NCBI RefSeq assembly: GCF_014518425.1
Contig: NZ_JACVCU010000001.1
Span: forward strand, 186,001 to 250,000
Length of the DNA: 64,000 bases
Origin: Terrabacter sp. MAHUQ-38
GTDB lineage: Bacteria > Actinomycetota > Actinomycetes > Actinomycetales > Dermatophilaceae
Reading direction: 5' to 3'
In this document: positions 10,120-18,179 of the stretch, piece after piece
Numbering within the stretch: position 1 is the first letter of the stretch
Layout of the letters: every line of letters starts with the position of its first letter
Position numbers and translations under genes: made by a program
Notes under the pieces: model-generated
Told to the model about the DNA's origin: nothing
The model's input: the letters and a program-made list of their open reading frames with translations, nothing else
Databases searched by the model: none

Positions 10120-11915
10120 GCGACACGACCTCCGTCGCGGTGGGCGCCGGCCCCGCCCGGCTCGCGGCCCGATCCCGGACCACGGCCCGCACCCGCCGGG
10201 TCTGGTGGCCCTCGGCCGGCACCGTCCGCGGTGGCCTGCTCGGTGGCGTCGCCACGGCATCCGGCATGGCCCTGACGGCCACGTCCGGGTGGCTCATCGT
10301 CCGGGCGTCCGAGCGACCCGTCATCCTGACCCTGCTGACCGCGATCGTGGCGGTCCGGGCCTTCGGCATGGCGCGCCCGGTCTTCCGCTACTGGGAGCGC
10401 CTGACGAGCCACGACGCGGCCCTTGCCCTGCTCGCCCAGCAACGGACCGTTGCCTACGGGGCACTCGTCCCGCTCACGCCGGCGCGACTCGGAAGACGTC
10501 GGCGCTCCGACGTGCTGACCGGAGTCGTCGACGACCTCACCGACGTCGTCGACGCGCAGGTGCGGGTGGCCGTGCCGGTCATCTCGACCGCCGTCGCCGG
10601 AGGCTTCGCGATCGCCCTGACGATGGCCCTCGCGCTCCCCGTCGGCCTTGTCGTGCTCACGCTCGGGATCGTCGTCTGCCTCGTCAGCGCACTGGCCGCC
10701 CGGCTCGAGTCCCGTTCGCTGGCAAGCCTGCTCGCTGCCCGCGCCGAGGTGACCAGGGTCAGCGAGCTCATGGCGAGCCAGGCGGACGAGCTGCGTGCCG
10801 TCGGCGGCTGGGCGACGGCGCTCGGCTGGCTCGGCGAGGCCCACGCGACCCTGGACCGCGCGACCCGTCGGGTCGCGGTCGGACGGGCCACTGCGTCCTC
10901 GCTCTTCCTCGTCGCGGTCGGCGCTGCCGTCGCCGTGACCGCCGTTGTCTCCCAGGACCTCGCGGTGCCGACGCCGGTCAAGGCGCTGCTCGTCCTCACG
11001 CCCGTCGCGGTCTCGGAGGCCGTCACCCCGCTCGTCGACGCCATGCGGGCGCTGGCCCGGGCTCGTTGCAGCGAACGGCGCCTCCACGACCTGCTCGACC
11101 TGACGCCCGCTGTCGCCGGTGCGGCCGACCCGGACCGCGAGGGAAGCGGGACCACCCAAGACGGCCACACGGCATACAGCGGCGTCGACGTCGAGGCGCG
11201 GAGGCTCACGGCGAGCTGGACCGGCGCACGCGCCGACCTCGACCCGACCGACCTCGACGTGCCCGCCGGCAGCAGCGTCGTGGTGACCGGCCCCAACGGC
11301 AGCGGCAAGTCGACCCTGCTCGCGGTCCTCGCCCGGCACCTCGACCCGACATCCGGCACGTACCGGCTGGCCGACGCCGATGCGCTGGACCAACCTGTGG
11401 CACAGACGCGCTCGCGCATCGCGATCGTCGACGACGACACGCACGTGTTCGCCACCAGCGTGCGCAACAACCTCACCCTGGCGCGTCCCGACGCCGATGA
11501 CGACGCGGTCGAGCACGCCCTCACTGCGGCCGGGCTCGGCCCGCTCGTCGCGGCCCTGCCCGACGGCCTCGACACGACTCTCGGCTCGACCGGGCGCGGG
11601 TTGTCAGGAGGCGAACGCGCTCGCCTCGGGATCGCCCGGGCGCACCTCAGCGCCCGCCCGCTCGTGCTCCTCGACGAGCCCGTCGCCCACCTCGACCCAC
11701 CGACGGCGCGTGCCGTCCTCGAGGACCTCACGAGTGCGGCCACCGGCACCGACGGCCCGGACCGGACGATCATCATGGTGACCCACCGCGACGACGGGGC
11801 CGACCTGTTCGACCGTGTCGTCGAGGTGCGGCGCCGGCCATCGGCCACGATGGCACCCACCGCGGACGCCGAGCCGGACGGCCGCACGTACGACGCCGAC
11901 CACTCCGGTCGGTAG
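10116..11915 (+). CDS. cydC: Thiol reductant ABC exporter subunit CydC
   Basis: 599 aa partner of CydD. Transmembrane region ~30-310, then the ATPase domain with Walker A GPNGSGKSTLL (~392), signature LSGGERARLGIARAHL and Walker B LVLLDEPVAHLDP. ATG overlaps the cydD stop (ATGA), so translation is coupled. The stop codon TAG is part of the -10 box of the next gene, blaI. Confidence 0.92.
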   Translation: MSDTTSVAVGAGPARLAARSRTTARTRRVWWPSAGTVRGGLLGGVATASGMALTATSGWLIVRASERPVILTLLTAIVAVRAFGMARPVFRYWERLTSHDAALALLAQQRTVAYGALVPLTPARLGRRRRSDVLTGVVDDLTDVVDAQVRVAVPVISTAVAGGFAIALTMALALPVGLVVLTLGIVVCLVSALAARLESRSLASLLAARAEVTRVSELMASQADELRAVGGWATALGWLGEAHATLDRATRRVAVGRATASSLFLVAVGAAVAVTAVVSQDLAVPTPVKALLVLTPVAVSEAVTPLVDAMRALARARCSERRLHDLLDLTPAVAGAADPDREGSGTTQDGHTAYSGVDVEARRLTASWTGARADLDPTDLDVPAGSSVVVTGPNGSGKSTLLAVLARHLDPTSGTYRLADADALDQPVAQTRSRIAIVDDDTHVFATSVRNNLTLARPDADDDAVEHALTAAGLGPLVAALPDGLDTTLGSTGRGLSGGERARLGIARAHLSARPLVLLDEPVAHLDPPTARAVLEDLTSAATGTDGPDRTIIMVTHRDDGADLFDRVVEVRRRPSATMAPTADAEPDGRTYDADHSGR

Positions 11916-11918
11916 ATT
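11913..11918 (+). promoter_or_regulatory. -10 box of leaderless blaI promoter
   Basis: TAGATT begins in the cydC stop codon and ends 8 nt before the blaI ATG at 11927. No Shine-Dalgarno sequence is present (ggaacacc), consistent with a leaderless mRNA. Confidence 0.55.
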
Positions 11919-11926
11919 GGAACACC

Positions 11927-12346
11927 ATGCCCAGCACACCCCGCAACCGCCTCGGCGACCTCGAACGCGCCGTCATGGAAGAGCTCTGGACCACCGCGGA
12001 CGCCCACCCCGAGGGGCGCACCGTCCGTGAGGTCCACGACGCCGTCGGTGTCGAGCGGGGGCTCGCCTACACGACGCTCATGACCGTCCTCGACCGCATG
12101 GCGAAGAAGGACCTCGTGCGGCGCGAACGCGACGGCCGCGCGTGGCGCTACACCGCCGCGTCGACCCGTGCCGAGCTCACGTCGGAGTCGATGCACCACA
12201 CGCTCGGCGAGCTCGCCGGTGACACCCGACGGTCGGCGCTGCTGCACTTCCTGGACGAGTCGACGCCCGAGGAGATCGACGAGCTCAAGGCCGCCCTGGC
12301 CGAGCTCGAGTCCCGACAGCCCGACACCGGTCGCGGCACAGTCTGA
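11927..12346 (+). CDS. BlaI/MecI/CopY-family repressor
   Basis: 139 aa. Winged-helix repressor of the Penicillinase_R family: LGDLERAVMEELW, RTVREVHDAVG, LAYTTLMTVLDRMAKKDLVRRERDGRAWRY, then a helical dimerisation and cleavage region. Three bases upstream of the M56 metalloprotease gene, the classic repressor/protease pair. Targets cannot be read from the window; no beta-lactamase is nearby, so the pair may act elsewhere (in other actinobacteria such pairs affect respiration and cell-wall genes). Confidence 0.9.
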   Translation: MPSTPRNRLGDLERAVMEELWTTADAHPEGRTVREVHDAVGVERGLAYTTLMTVLDRMAKKDLVRRERDGRAWRYTAASTRAELTSESMHHTLGELAGDTRRSALLHFLDESTPEEIDELKAALAELESRQPDTGRGTV

Positions 12347-12349
12347 GCC

Positions 12350-13243
12350 GTGCTCGTCGTCGCGGCGATCGTCGTCCTGGCGAGTCTGCTCGCCTGGCCG
12401 GTGCCGCGCGTCCTGGCGCGGGCAACCGCCCTGCGCAAGGCTCCCCGCGCCGCGCTCGTGCTGTGGCAGTCGACCGCAGTCGCCGCGGTTCTGGCCGCCC
12501 TGCTCGCCGCGCCCGCCGCGGTCCCCGCCCTGATCGGCCGCCAGGTACGCCTCTCGGAGCACTGGGTCGTCGTCGGGATCGCCGCCGCCCTGAGCGCCGT
12601 CGTCGCCGCCCGGCTGCTCCTCTCCGGTGACCGGGTCGGGCGCAACCTGCGCGCTGCCCGCCGCCGCCACCGCGACCTCGTCGACCTCCTGGGCGACGCA
12701 CGGGACGGCGACCACCGCACCCGCGTGCTCGAGCACACGACGCCGACCGCGTACTGCGTGCCCGGCGTGCACCGCCGAGTCGTGCTGACCCAGGGCACCA
12801 TCGACCGCCTCGCCCCCGACGAGCTCGATGCCGTCCTGGCCCACGAACGCGCCCACCTCGCGGCCCGGCACGACCTCGTCATGGAGTTCTTCACCGTGGT
12901 CCACGAGGCGGTGCCGCGGTTGCTGCGCTGCGACGCGGCGCTGCGCGAGGTGCACCTGCTCATCGAGGTGCTCGCCGACCGGGCGGCCGTGCGCGGTGCC
13001 GGCGTCCTCAGCACCGGGCGTGCGATCGTCGCGATGGCCGGCGGCCCGAGGCCGGCCGGCACGATGGCGATGCGCGAGAGCACGGCCGACGCCAGAGCGC
13101 GCATCGAGCTGCTTGACGCCCACCGGGTCGCCGGCGTGCCCGTCCCCCTCGCTGCCGCCGGGATGTATGCCGTGTCCGTCGCCCTCCTCGCCGCTCCCCT
13201 CGCGCTGTTCGCCCTTGCCATCACCGAGCTGACGCTCGTCTGA
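12350..13243 (+). CDS. M56 (BlaR1-like) membrane metallopeptidase
   Basis: 297 aa. Membrane helices at ~1-20, 35-60, 75-97 and a C-terminal one at ~265-297 enclose a zincin domain with H165-E166-R-A-H169, followed by a downstream glutamate (LIEVLADRAAV). Lacks the extracellular penicillin-sensor domain of BlaR1, so its trigger is unknown. Presumed to cleave the BlaI-type repressor encoded just upstream. GTG start 3 nt after the blaI stop. Confidence 0.87.
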   Translation: MLVVAAIVVLASLLAWPVPRVLARATALRKAPRAALVLWQSTAVAAVLAALLAAPAAVPALIGRQVRLSEHWVVVGIAAALSAVVAARLLLSGDRVGRNLRAARRRHRDLVDLLGDARDGDHRTRVLEHTTPTAYCVPGVHRRVVLTQGTIDRLAPDELDAVLAHERAHLAARHDLVMEFFTVVHEAVPRLLRCDAALREVHLLIEVLADRAAVRGAGVLSTGRAIVAMAGGPRPAGTMAMRESTADARARIELLDAHRVAGVPVPLAAAGMYAVSVALLAAPLALFALAITELTLV

Positions 13244-13282
13244 CCCGCGGACGAGGGCTGATCGGCCCAGGGCCACGCTCGA

Positions 13283-13288
13283 TAGGGT
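13283..13288 (+). promoter_or_regulatory. -10 box of leaderless galE promoter
   Basis: TAGGGT ends 7 nt before the ATG at 13296; the intervening GGGCGCC-type bases offer no convincing ribosome site. Confidence 0.5.
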
Positions 13289-13295
13289 GGGCGCC

Positions 13296-14324
13296 ATGCG
13301 CGTACTCGTCAGCGGCGGCGCCGGTTACATCGGCTCGCACACCGTGGTCCAGCTCGTCGCCGCCGGGCACGACGTCCTCATCGTCGACAACTTCGCCAAC
13401 GCCAAGCCGACGGTGGTCAACCGGCTCGAGGCGCTGACCGACACGCACCTGCCGGTGCACTCGTTCGACCTGCGCGACCACGACAAGACCGAGCACCTCT
13501 TCGCCAACGAGCACATCGACGCCGTCATCCACTTCGCCGGGCTCAAGGCCGTCGGCGAGAGTGTCGAGCTGCCGCTCGAGTACTACGAGAACAACCTCGT
13601 CTCGACCTTCTCGCTCGTGCGCGCGATGCGCCGCCACGGCGTGACGAAGCTCGTCTTCAGCTCCTCCGCCACGGTCTACGGCCACAACCCGCCCCCGCTC
13701 ACCGAGGACATGACGACCGCCGCGACCAACCCGTACGGCTGGACGAAGGTGATGATCGAGCAGATCCTGCGCGACGTCGCCCACGCCGACCCGTCGCTGC
13801 GGATCGCGCTGCTGCGCTACTTCAACCCGGTCGGCGCCCACGCGAGCGGCACGATCGGCGAGGACCCGCAGGGCATCCCCAACAACCTCATGCCGTTCAT
13901 CGCCCAGGTCGCGGTCGGCCGCCGCGAGAAGCTCCTCGTCTTCGGCGACGACTACCCGACGCCCGACGGGACACCCCTGCGCGACTACATCCACGTCGAG
14001 GACCTCGCTGCCGGCCACCTCGCCGCGCTGAACAAGCTCGGCCAGGTCGAGGACCCCGTGTCGACGTGGAACCTCGGCACCGGTCACGGCACGAGCGTCC
14101 TCGAGGTGCTGCACGCGTTCGAGCGGGCCGTCGGGCGGGAGCTGCCCTACGAGGTCGTCGGTCGCCGCGCCGGTGACCTGCCCGAGTCGTTCGCCGACCC
14201 GTCGCGCGCCAACGCCGAGCTCGGCTGGCGCGCCGAGAAGACCATGGACGACATGTGCGTCGACCAGTGGCGCTGGCAGAGCGCCAACCCCACCGGCTAC
14301 CCCGACTCCGACTCCGACGCCTGA
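13296..14324 (+). CDS. galE: UDP-glucose 4-epimerase
   Basis: 342 aa. Short-chain dehydrogenase fold: NAD-binding GGAGYIGSH at the N-terminus, catalytic Ser in SSSATVYG and Y147-x3-K151 in NPYGWTK. Interconverts UDP-glucose and UDP-galactose for cell-surface glycans. Strongly GalE-like along its length (YFNPVGAHASG, PLRDYIHVEDLA). ATG at 13296 chosen over an in-frame ATG 9 nt earlier because of the promoter position. Monocistronic; a repeat array follows. Confidence 0.93.
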   Translation: MRVLVSGGAGYIGSHTVVQLVAAGHDVLIVDNFANAKPTVVNRLEALTDTHLPVHSFDLRDHDKTEHLFANEHIDAVIHFAGLKAVGESVELPLEYYENNLVSTFSLVRAMRRHGVTKLVFSSSATVYGHNPPPLTEDMTTAATNPYGWTKVMIEQILRDVAHADPSLRIALLRYFNPVGAHASGTIGEDPQGIPNNLMPFIAQVAVGRREKLLVFGDDYPTPDGTPLRDYIHVEDLAAGHLAALNKLGQVEDPVSTWNLGTGHGTSVLEVLHAFERAVGRELPYEVVGRRAGDLPESFADPSRANAELGWRAEKTMDDMCVDQWRWQSANPTGYPDSDSDA

Positions 14325-14352
14325 CCTGCCCCCACCCACCCACGCACCCACG

Positions 14353-14672
14353 TCGAGTGGTCACTCCCGTACACGCGAGGGCCGCACCAAAACGACCACT
14401 CGACGCAAGGGATCCACTCGAGGTGTCACTCCCGTACACGCGAGGGCCCCACCACAACGACCACTCGACGCAAGGGATCCACTCGAGTGGTCACTCCCGT
14501 ACACGCGAGGGCCGCGCCACAACGACCACTCGACGCAAGGGATCCACTCGAGTGGTCACTCCCGTACACGCGAGGGCCGCACCATAACGACCACTCGACG
14601 CAAGGGATCCACTCGAGTGGTCACTCCGGTACACGCGAGGGCCGTACCAAAACGACCACTCGACGCAAGGGT
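14353..14672. repeat. Five tandem 65-bp copies of a palindromic repeat
   Basis: Units start at 14353, 14418, 14483, 14548 and 14613, exactly 65 bp apart, and differ at only a few positions. Each carries TCGAGTGGTC and its complement GACCACTCGA ~30 bp apart, then CGCAAGGGATCCAC. The array fills most of the 364-bp galE/MFS intergenic region; the flanks (14325-14352 and 14673-14688) hold nothing recognisable. 65 is not a multiple of 3, so apparent reading frames across it are artefacts. Related palindromes lie at 60600-60745. Confidence 0.92.
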
Positions 14673-14688
14673 CCGCGGGGTTGTGGGA

Positions 14689-16068
14689 TCAGGGGCGGGG
14701 GTCGAGGGCGTCGTAGTCGCGGAACGAGGGGACGCGCGCGACGGTGAGGACGACGAGCACGACGACGAGGAAGCCGCCGACCAGCGAGGGGACCCGCGTC
14801 GCAGTCACGGTCGCGAGGGTGCCCGCGAACATCTGGCCGAGCCGCGGGCCTCCGGTGACGACGACCGTGAAGACGCCCTGCGTGCGGCCCCGCAGGTGGT
14901 CGGGGACGGCCGCCTGCAGGATGGACTGCCGGAAGATGGCACTGATGTTGTCGGAGCCGCCCGCCACGGCGAGGCACAGCGCGGCGAGCACGAGGGCCAC
15001 GCGGTTGACGTCGCCGAAGTCCATCGACGCGACGGCGCTGCCGCCCAGTGCGGTCACGGCGAGCACGACGCCGAAGCCGAGGATCGCGAGGCCGTAGGAG
15101 ACGATCGCGTTGCGGATCGCCCGGCCCTGCCAGCGCAGGCCGGTGACCCGGCCGGAGCCGAGGCTCGACAGGATGCCGCCGACGGCGAAGGACGCCAGCA
15201 GCAGGCCCGCCGTGACCGAGCCGCCACCGATGACGACGGCGCCGACGGCCGGGAAGAGCACCATGGGCTGGCCGAAGGTCATCGCGATCACGTCGACGAC
15301 GAAGCTCATCCGCACGTTGGGGGCGCGGCGCAGGTGCGCGAGCCCGTCGACGACGGACCGGAAACCGCCCACGGCCGGCCGCTCACCCTCGGGCCGGATG
15401 CGTGGGAGCGTCCACAGCCCGAAGAAGCCGGCGAAGAAGAGGATGACGTCGATCGTGTAGGTCCACGCGTAGCCGGCTCGCGCCACGAGCACACCTGCGA
15501 CACCGGGCCCGACGGTGACCATGACCCCGGCCGAGACACCGAGCAGCGCCGCGGCCTTGGGCAGCAGCTCGGTGGGCAGCAGGCGCGGCGTGATCGCCTG
15601 GCGGGTAGCCGAGGCGATGGTCGCGGCGACGGCGTTGACGGTCGTGATGACGTAGAACACCCACACGTGCTGGGCGCCGAACCACGTGATGGCAGCGAGC
15701 ACGACGGTCGAGGCCCAGGCGACGGTCGAGGCCGAGAGGGCGACCACGCGCCGGTCGAAACGGTCGGCGATCGCACCTCCGTAGAGTCCCGCCACGATCA
15801 TTGGCAGCAACGAGAACCACGCGACGAGGGACACCATGAACGTCGAGTGGGTGAGGTCGTAGATGTGCAGGCCGACGGCGGTGTTGGTGACGAACGTGCC
15901 GATGCCCGCGAGCGTGTTGCCCAGCCAGAGCCGCGCGAAAGCGGGGCTGACCCGCAGCGGCGTCACGTCGATGAGGTGCGACCTCCGCCGAGGCTCGACG
16001 GCCCCGGATCCCACGGCCCCGAGCTCGACGGGCGCGGCCGCGTCGGGCCGGTGGGATGGGTCGGTCAC
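14689..16068 (-). CDS. MFS efflux transporter
   Basis: 459 aa with ~12 transmembrane helices and a ~40-residue cytosolic N-terminus. Resembles the EntS/MFS_3 branch (FARLWLGNTLAGIGTFVTNTAVGLHIYDLT, GGAIADRFDRR, LRGRTQGVFTVV). These export siderophores, macrolides or unknown metabolites; substrate here unknown. GTG start with a TAGTTT -10 box 6 nt upstream and no ribosome site, so probably leaderless. Faces galE across the repeat array. Confidence 0.85.
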   Translation of the reverse strand: MTDPSHRPDAAAPVELGAVGSGAVEPRRRSHLIDVTPLRVSPAFARLWLGNTLAGIGTFVTNTAVGLHIYDLTHSTFMVSLVAWFSLLPMIVAGLYGGAIADRFDRRVVALSASTVAWASTVVLAAITWFGAQHVWVFYVITTVNAVAATIASATRQAITPRLLPTELLPKAAALLGVSAGVMVTVGPGVAGVLVARAGYAWTYTIDVILFFAGFFGLWTLPRIRPEGERPAVGGFRSVVDGLAHLRRAPNVRMSFVVDVIAMTFGQPMVLFPAVGAVVIGGGSVTAGLLLASFAVGGILSSLGSGRVTGLRWQGRAIRNAIVSYGLAILGFGVVLAVTALGGSAVASMDFGDVNRVALVLAALCLAVAGGSDNISAIFRQSILQAAVPDHLRGRTQGVFTVVVTGGPRLGQMFAGTLATVTATRVPSLVGGFLVVVLVVLTVARVPSFRDYDALDPRP

Positions 16069-16074
16069 AGAGCG

Positions 16075-16080
16075 AAACTA
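16075..16080 (-). promoter_or_regulatory. -10 box of leaderless MFS promoter
   Basis: Reads TAGTTT on the minus strand, 6 nt before the GTG at 16068. It overlaps the stop region of the upstream SnoaL-like gene, so the MFS gene can be transcribed separately from it. Confidence 0.5.
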
Positions 16081-16527
16081 CGCCACCGCGAGCGAGCCCG
16101 AGTCGACCGGGATGGAGGCGGGGAGACAGGCTGGGACGCAGGCTGGGACGTCGCGCAGCCGTGACCCGTCCCGCACCCAGACCCAGCGGCCCTCTGCCGT
16201 CCGGCGCGCGACCTGGGTGCGAACGGTCCCGTCGGCCGCCGTGGAGGTCGTCATCGCGAGGTCTCCCGAGACCACGGCGCGGGCGGCGACGACCGCAGCG
16301 GCCCCGACCGGGCCGAGCGCCCCGGCGGCCAGCGCCGCCGCGAACGCACTGCGGATCGCCGTCGACCCGGCCGCCTCGCGCCCGCGCGGCAGGCTCACGA
16401 CGGCGTCGGCGGCATACAGCCCGACGATGCCGTCGAGGTCGGCCGCGGCCACGAGCGCGGCGAGCGTGGGCTCGAGCTCCTCCGGGGCACCCGCCCCCAT
16501 GGTTGTCGCCTGCTCGGTCGTCGTCAT
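16078..16527 (-). CDS. SnoaL-like / NTF2-fold protein
   Basis: 149 aa. Residues ~12-125 match the SgcJ/EcaC-type NTF2-like fold (LVAAADLDGIVGLYAADAVVSLPRG, IRSAFAAALAAG, DGTVRTQVARRTAEGRWVWVRDGSR). Function unknown; relatives are small-molecule-binding or isomerase-like proteins. The C-terminal tail (PACVPACLPASIP) is encoded by a 12-bp direct repeat (caggctgggacg twice near 16131-16154) and is probably a recent addition. ATG at 16527 preferred over an ATG at 16611 because the extension is not family-like; no strong ribosome site either way. Confidence 0.65.
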   Translation of the reverse strand: MTTTEQATTMGAGAPEELEPTLAALVAAADLDGIVGLYAADAVVSLPRGREAAGSTAIRSAFAAALAAGALGPVGAAAVVAARAVVSGDLAMTTSTAADGTVRTQVARRTAEGRWVWVRDGSRLRDVPACVPACLPASIPVDSGSLAVA

Positions 16528-16610
16528 GGCCACACCGTTCCACCGCCCACCGACAACGGGTAAGAGCAGTGGGGTCGCTTCGGGGATCCGCTCGGGATCG
16601 GAGGTGTTCA

Positions 16611-17195
16611 ATGGGGCTCATGTCGCCTCGCCCACTCCACGTCACGTTCGTGTGCAGCGGCAACATCTGCAGGTCCCCCATGGGGCACGTCATCCTCCAG
16701 CGCCTCGTCGACGACGCCGGCCTGAGCGCCCTCGTGAGGGTCAGCTCGAGCGGCACGGGCGACTGGCACGTCGGCGAGCACGCCGACCCCCGGACCGTCG
16801 CGGTGCTCGCCGCCCACGGCTACGACGGCTCGCAGCACAGGGCCCGGGAGTTCGAGCCCGACGAGTTCGACGACGTCGACCTCGTCCTCGCGTCCGACGA
16901 GGGGCACGTGCGCGCGCTGCAGCGGATGGCCCGCACGCCGGCCAACCGTCGCAAGATCCGGCTCGTCCGCGAGTTCGACCCCGACGCCGTCGCGGCGGGC
17001 ACCCTCGAGACGGGCGACCCGTGGTACGGCGGCGACGAGCACTTCGTCCGGTGTTTCGCCGAGGTCGAGGCCGCCTGTCATGGCATCCTTCACCACGTCA
17101 GGGACCAGCTGGACGGCCGGCTGGACGGCGAGCCGGACCGGCACGTGCACGACGAGGACGACGTGGACGACCGGGTGGACACGGAGCAGCCCTGA
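16611..17195 (+). CDS. Low-molecular-weight protein-tyrosine phosphatase
   Basis: 194 aa. P-loop C15-SGNIC-R21-S near the N-terminus (C-x5-R-S) and the general-acid Asp in GDPWYGG are intact, so an active LMW-PTP is expected; it may act on tyrosine kinases of exopolysaccharide control or on small phosphate esters. The last ~35 residues are an acidic, His/Asp-rich tail (HVHDEDDVDDRVD) beyond the normal ~160-residue fold. GGAGGT ends 5 nt before the ATG at 16611. Four nucleotides separate it from the next gene, so they form an operon. Confidence 0.9.
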   Translation: MGLMSPRPLHVTFVCSGNICRSPMGHVILQRLVDDAGLSALVRVSSSGTGDWHVGEHADPRTVAVLAAHGYDGSQHRAREFEPDEFDDVDLVLASDEGHVRALQRMARTPANRRKIRLVREFDPDAVAAGTLETGDPWYGGDEHFVRCFAEVEAACHGILHHVRDQLDGRLDGEPDRHVHDEDDVDDRVDTEQP

Positions 17196-17199
17196 CCCG

Positions 17200-17991
17200 A
17201 TGCGAGACCTGAGCCTGACAGTGCCCGACTACCCCTATGGTTCCCCGTGCTGGGTCGACCTGCTCGTGAGCGACGTCCCCCGCGCGAAGACGTTCTACAC
17301 CGAGCTGTTCGGCTGGACGTGGCTCTCCGGCGACCCCGCGACCGGGGGCTACACGATGGCGCTGCTCGACGGGCACCCCGTCGCGGGCATCAGCCGCAAG
17401 CCCGACGGTGCGCCCATCCCGAGCCAGTGGACGACCTACCTGCGCGTCGGCGACATCGAGATCGCGGCGGCCGCGATCACCGCGCACGGCGGCCGCGTCC
17501 TCGGTCGGCCGGTGTCGATCGGCGCCCTGTCGCGGACCCTCATCGCCGTCGACCCCGGGGGCGCCTACTTCGGCGTCTGGGAGCCCGGCGACCTGCCCGG
17601 CAGCGGCGTCCTCGACGAGCCGGGCTCGCTCACCTGGAACGAGCTGCTGACCCGTGACTACGACCTGGTGCAGCACTTCCAGTTCGGCGTCTTCGGCCAC
17701 GAGTTCACCGAGGAGACGGAGCCCGGCGGGCCGCGGTGGGCCACGGCGCACACGGGCGACGGCAACCCGGCATACGGCCTGGCCGAGATCGACGACGAGT
17801 GGCCGGCGCAGATCCCGCCACATTGGGTCGCGTCGTTCGCGACGCACAACGTCGTGCCCGCGCTGGCTCGAGCCCTCGAGCACGGCGCAACGCTGCTGCA
17901 GGGGCCGTTCGACGGACCGTACGGTGTCGGCGCGGTTCTGAGCGGCCCTGAGGGAGAGGTCTTCTCGCTCCTCGTCCCCGACCTGGACTGA
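17200..17991 (+). CDS. Two-domain VOC-family protein
   Basis: 263 aa with two VOC modules: residues ~18-128 (WVDLLVSDVPRAKTFYTELFGW ... YFGVWEPGDLPG) and ~140-260 (LTWNELLTRDYDLVQHFQFGVFG ... LSGPEGEVFSLLVPD). This duplicated glyoxalase/bleomycin-resistance arrangement is common in actinobacteria; substrate unknown. Follows the phosphatase gene by 4 nt. Confidence 0.82.
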   Translation: MRDLSLTVPDYPYGSPCWVDLLVSDVPRAKTFYTELFGWTWLSGDPATGGYTMALLDGHPVAGISRKPDGAPIPSQWTTYLRVGDIEIAAAAITAHGGRVLGRPVSIGALSRTLIAVDPGGAYFGVWEPGDLPGSGVLDEPGSLTWNELLTRDYDLVQHFQFGVFGHEFTEETEPGGPRWATAHTGDGNPAYGLAEIDDEWPAQIPPHWVASFATHNVVPALARALEHGATLLQGPFDGPYGVGAVLSGPEGEVFSLLVPDLD

Positions 17992-18179
17992 GACGGGTCG
18001 AGCAGTGGCGTAGCAGCAGATGAGGTATGCGGTCGGGACCCTTCCTGCGTCAGTGCTCCACCCAGCGGGGCAGTGACGTGGCGGCCACGGGGTATGCCGC
18101 CCTCCCGCACGCCCGCGCGCAGAGCGGTCCGAGGCGGACGGCATACGGACCACTGCGCGCGCTCTGGGAGGATGGGGCC

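Noticed and set aside
14353-14672. Regular repeats suggesting a CRISPR array
   Set aside because: The 65-bp units are identical along their whole length with no unique spacers, and no cas genes are nearby; it is a simple tandem array.
14173-16164. Long + strand open frame through the repeat array and antisense to the MFS gene
   Set aside because: Low-complexity translation, 65-bp period shifts frame, and the minus-strand MFS protein is clearly real.
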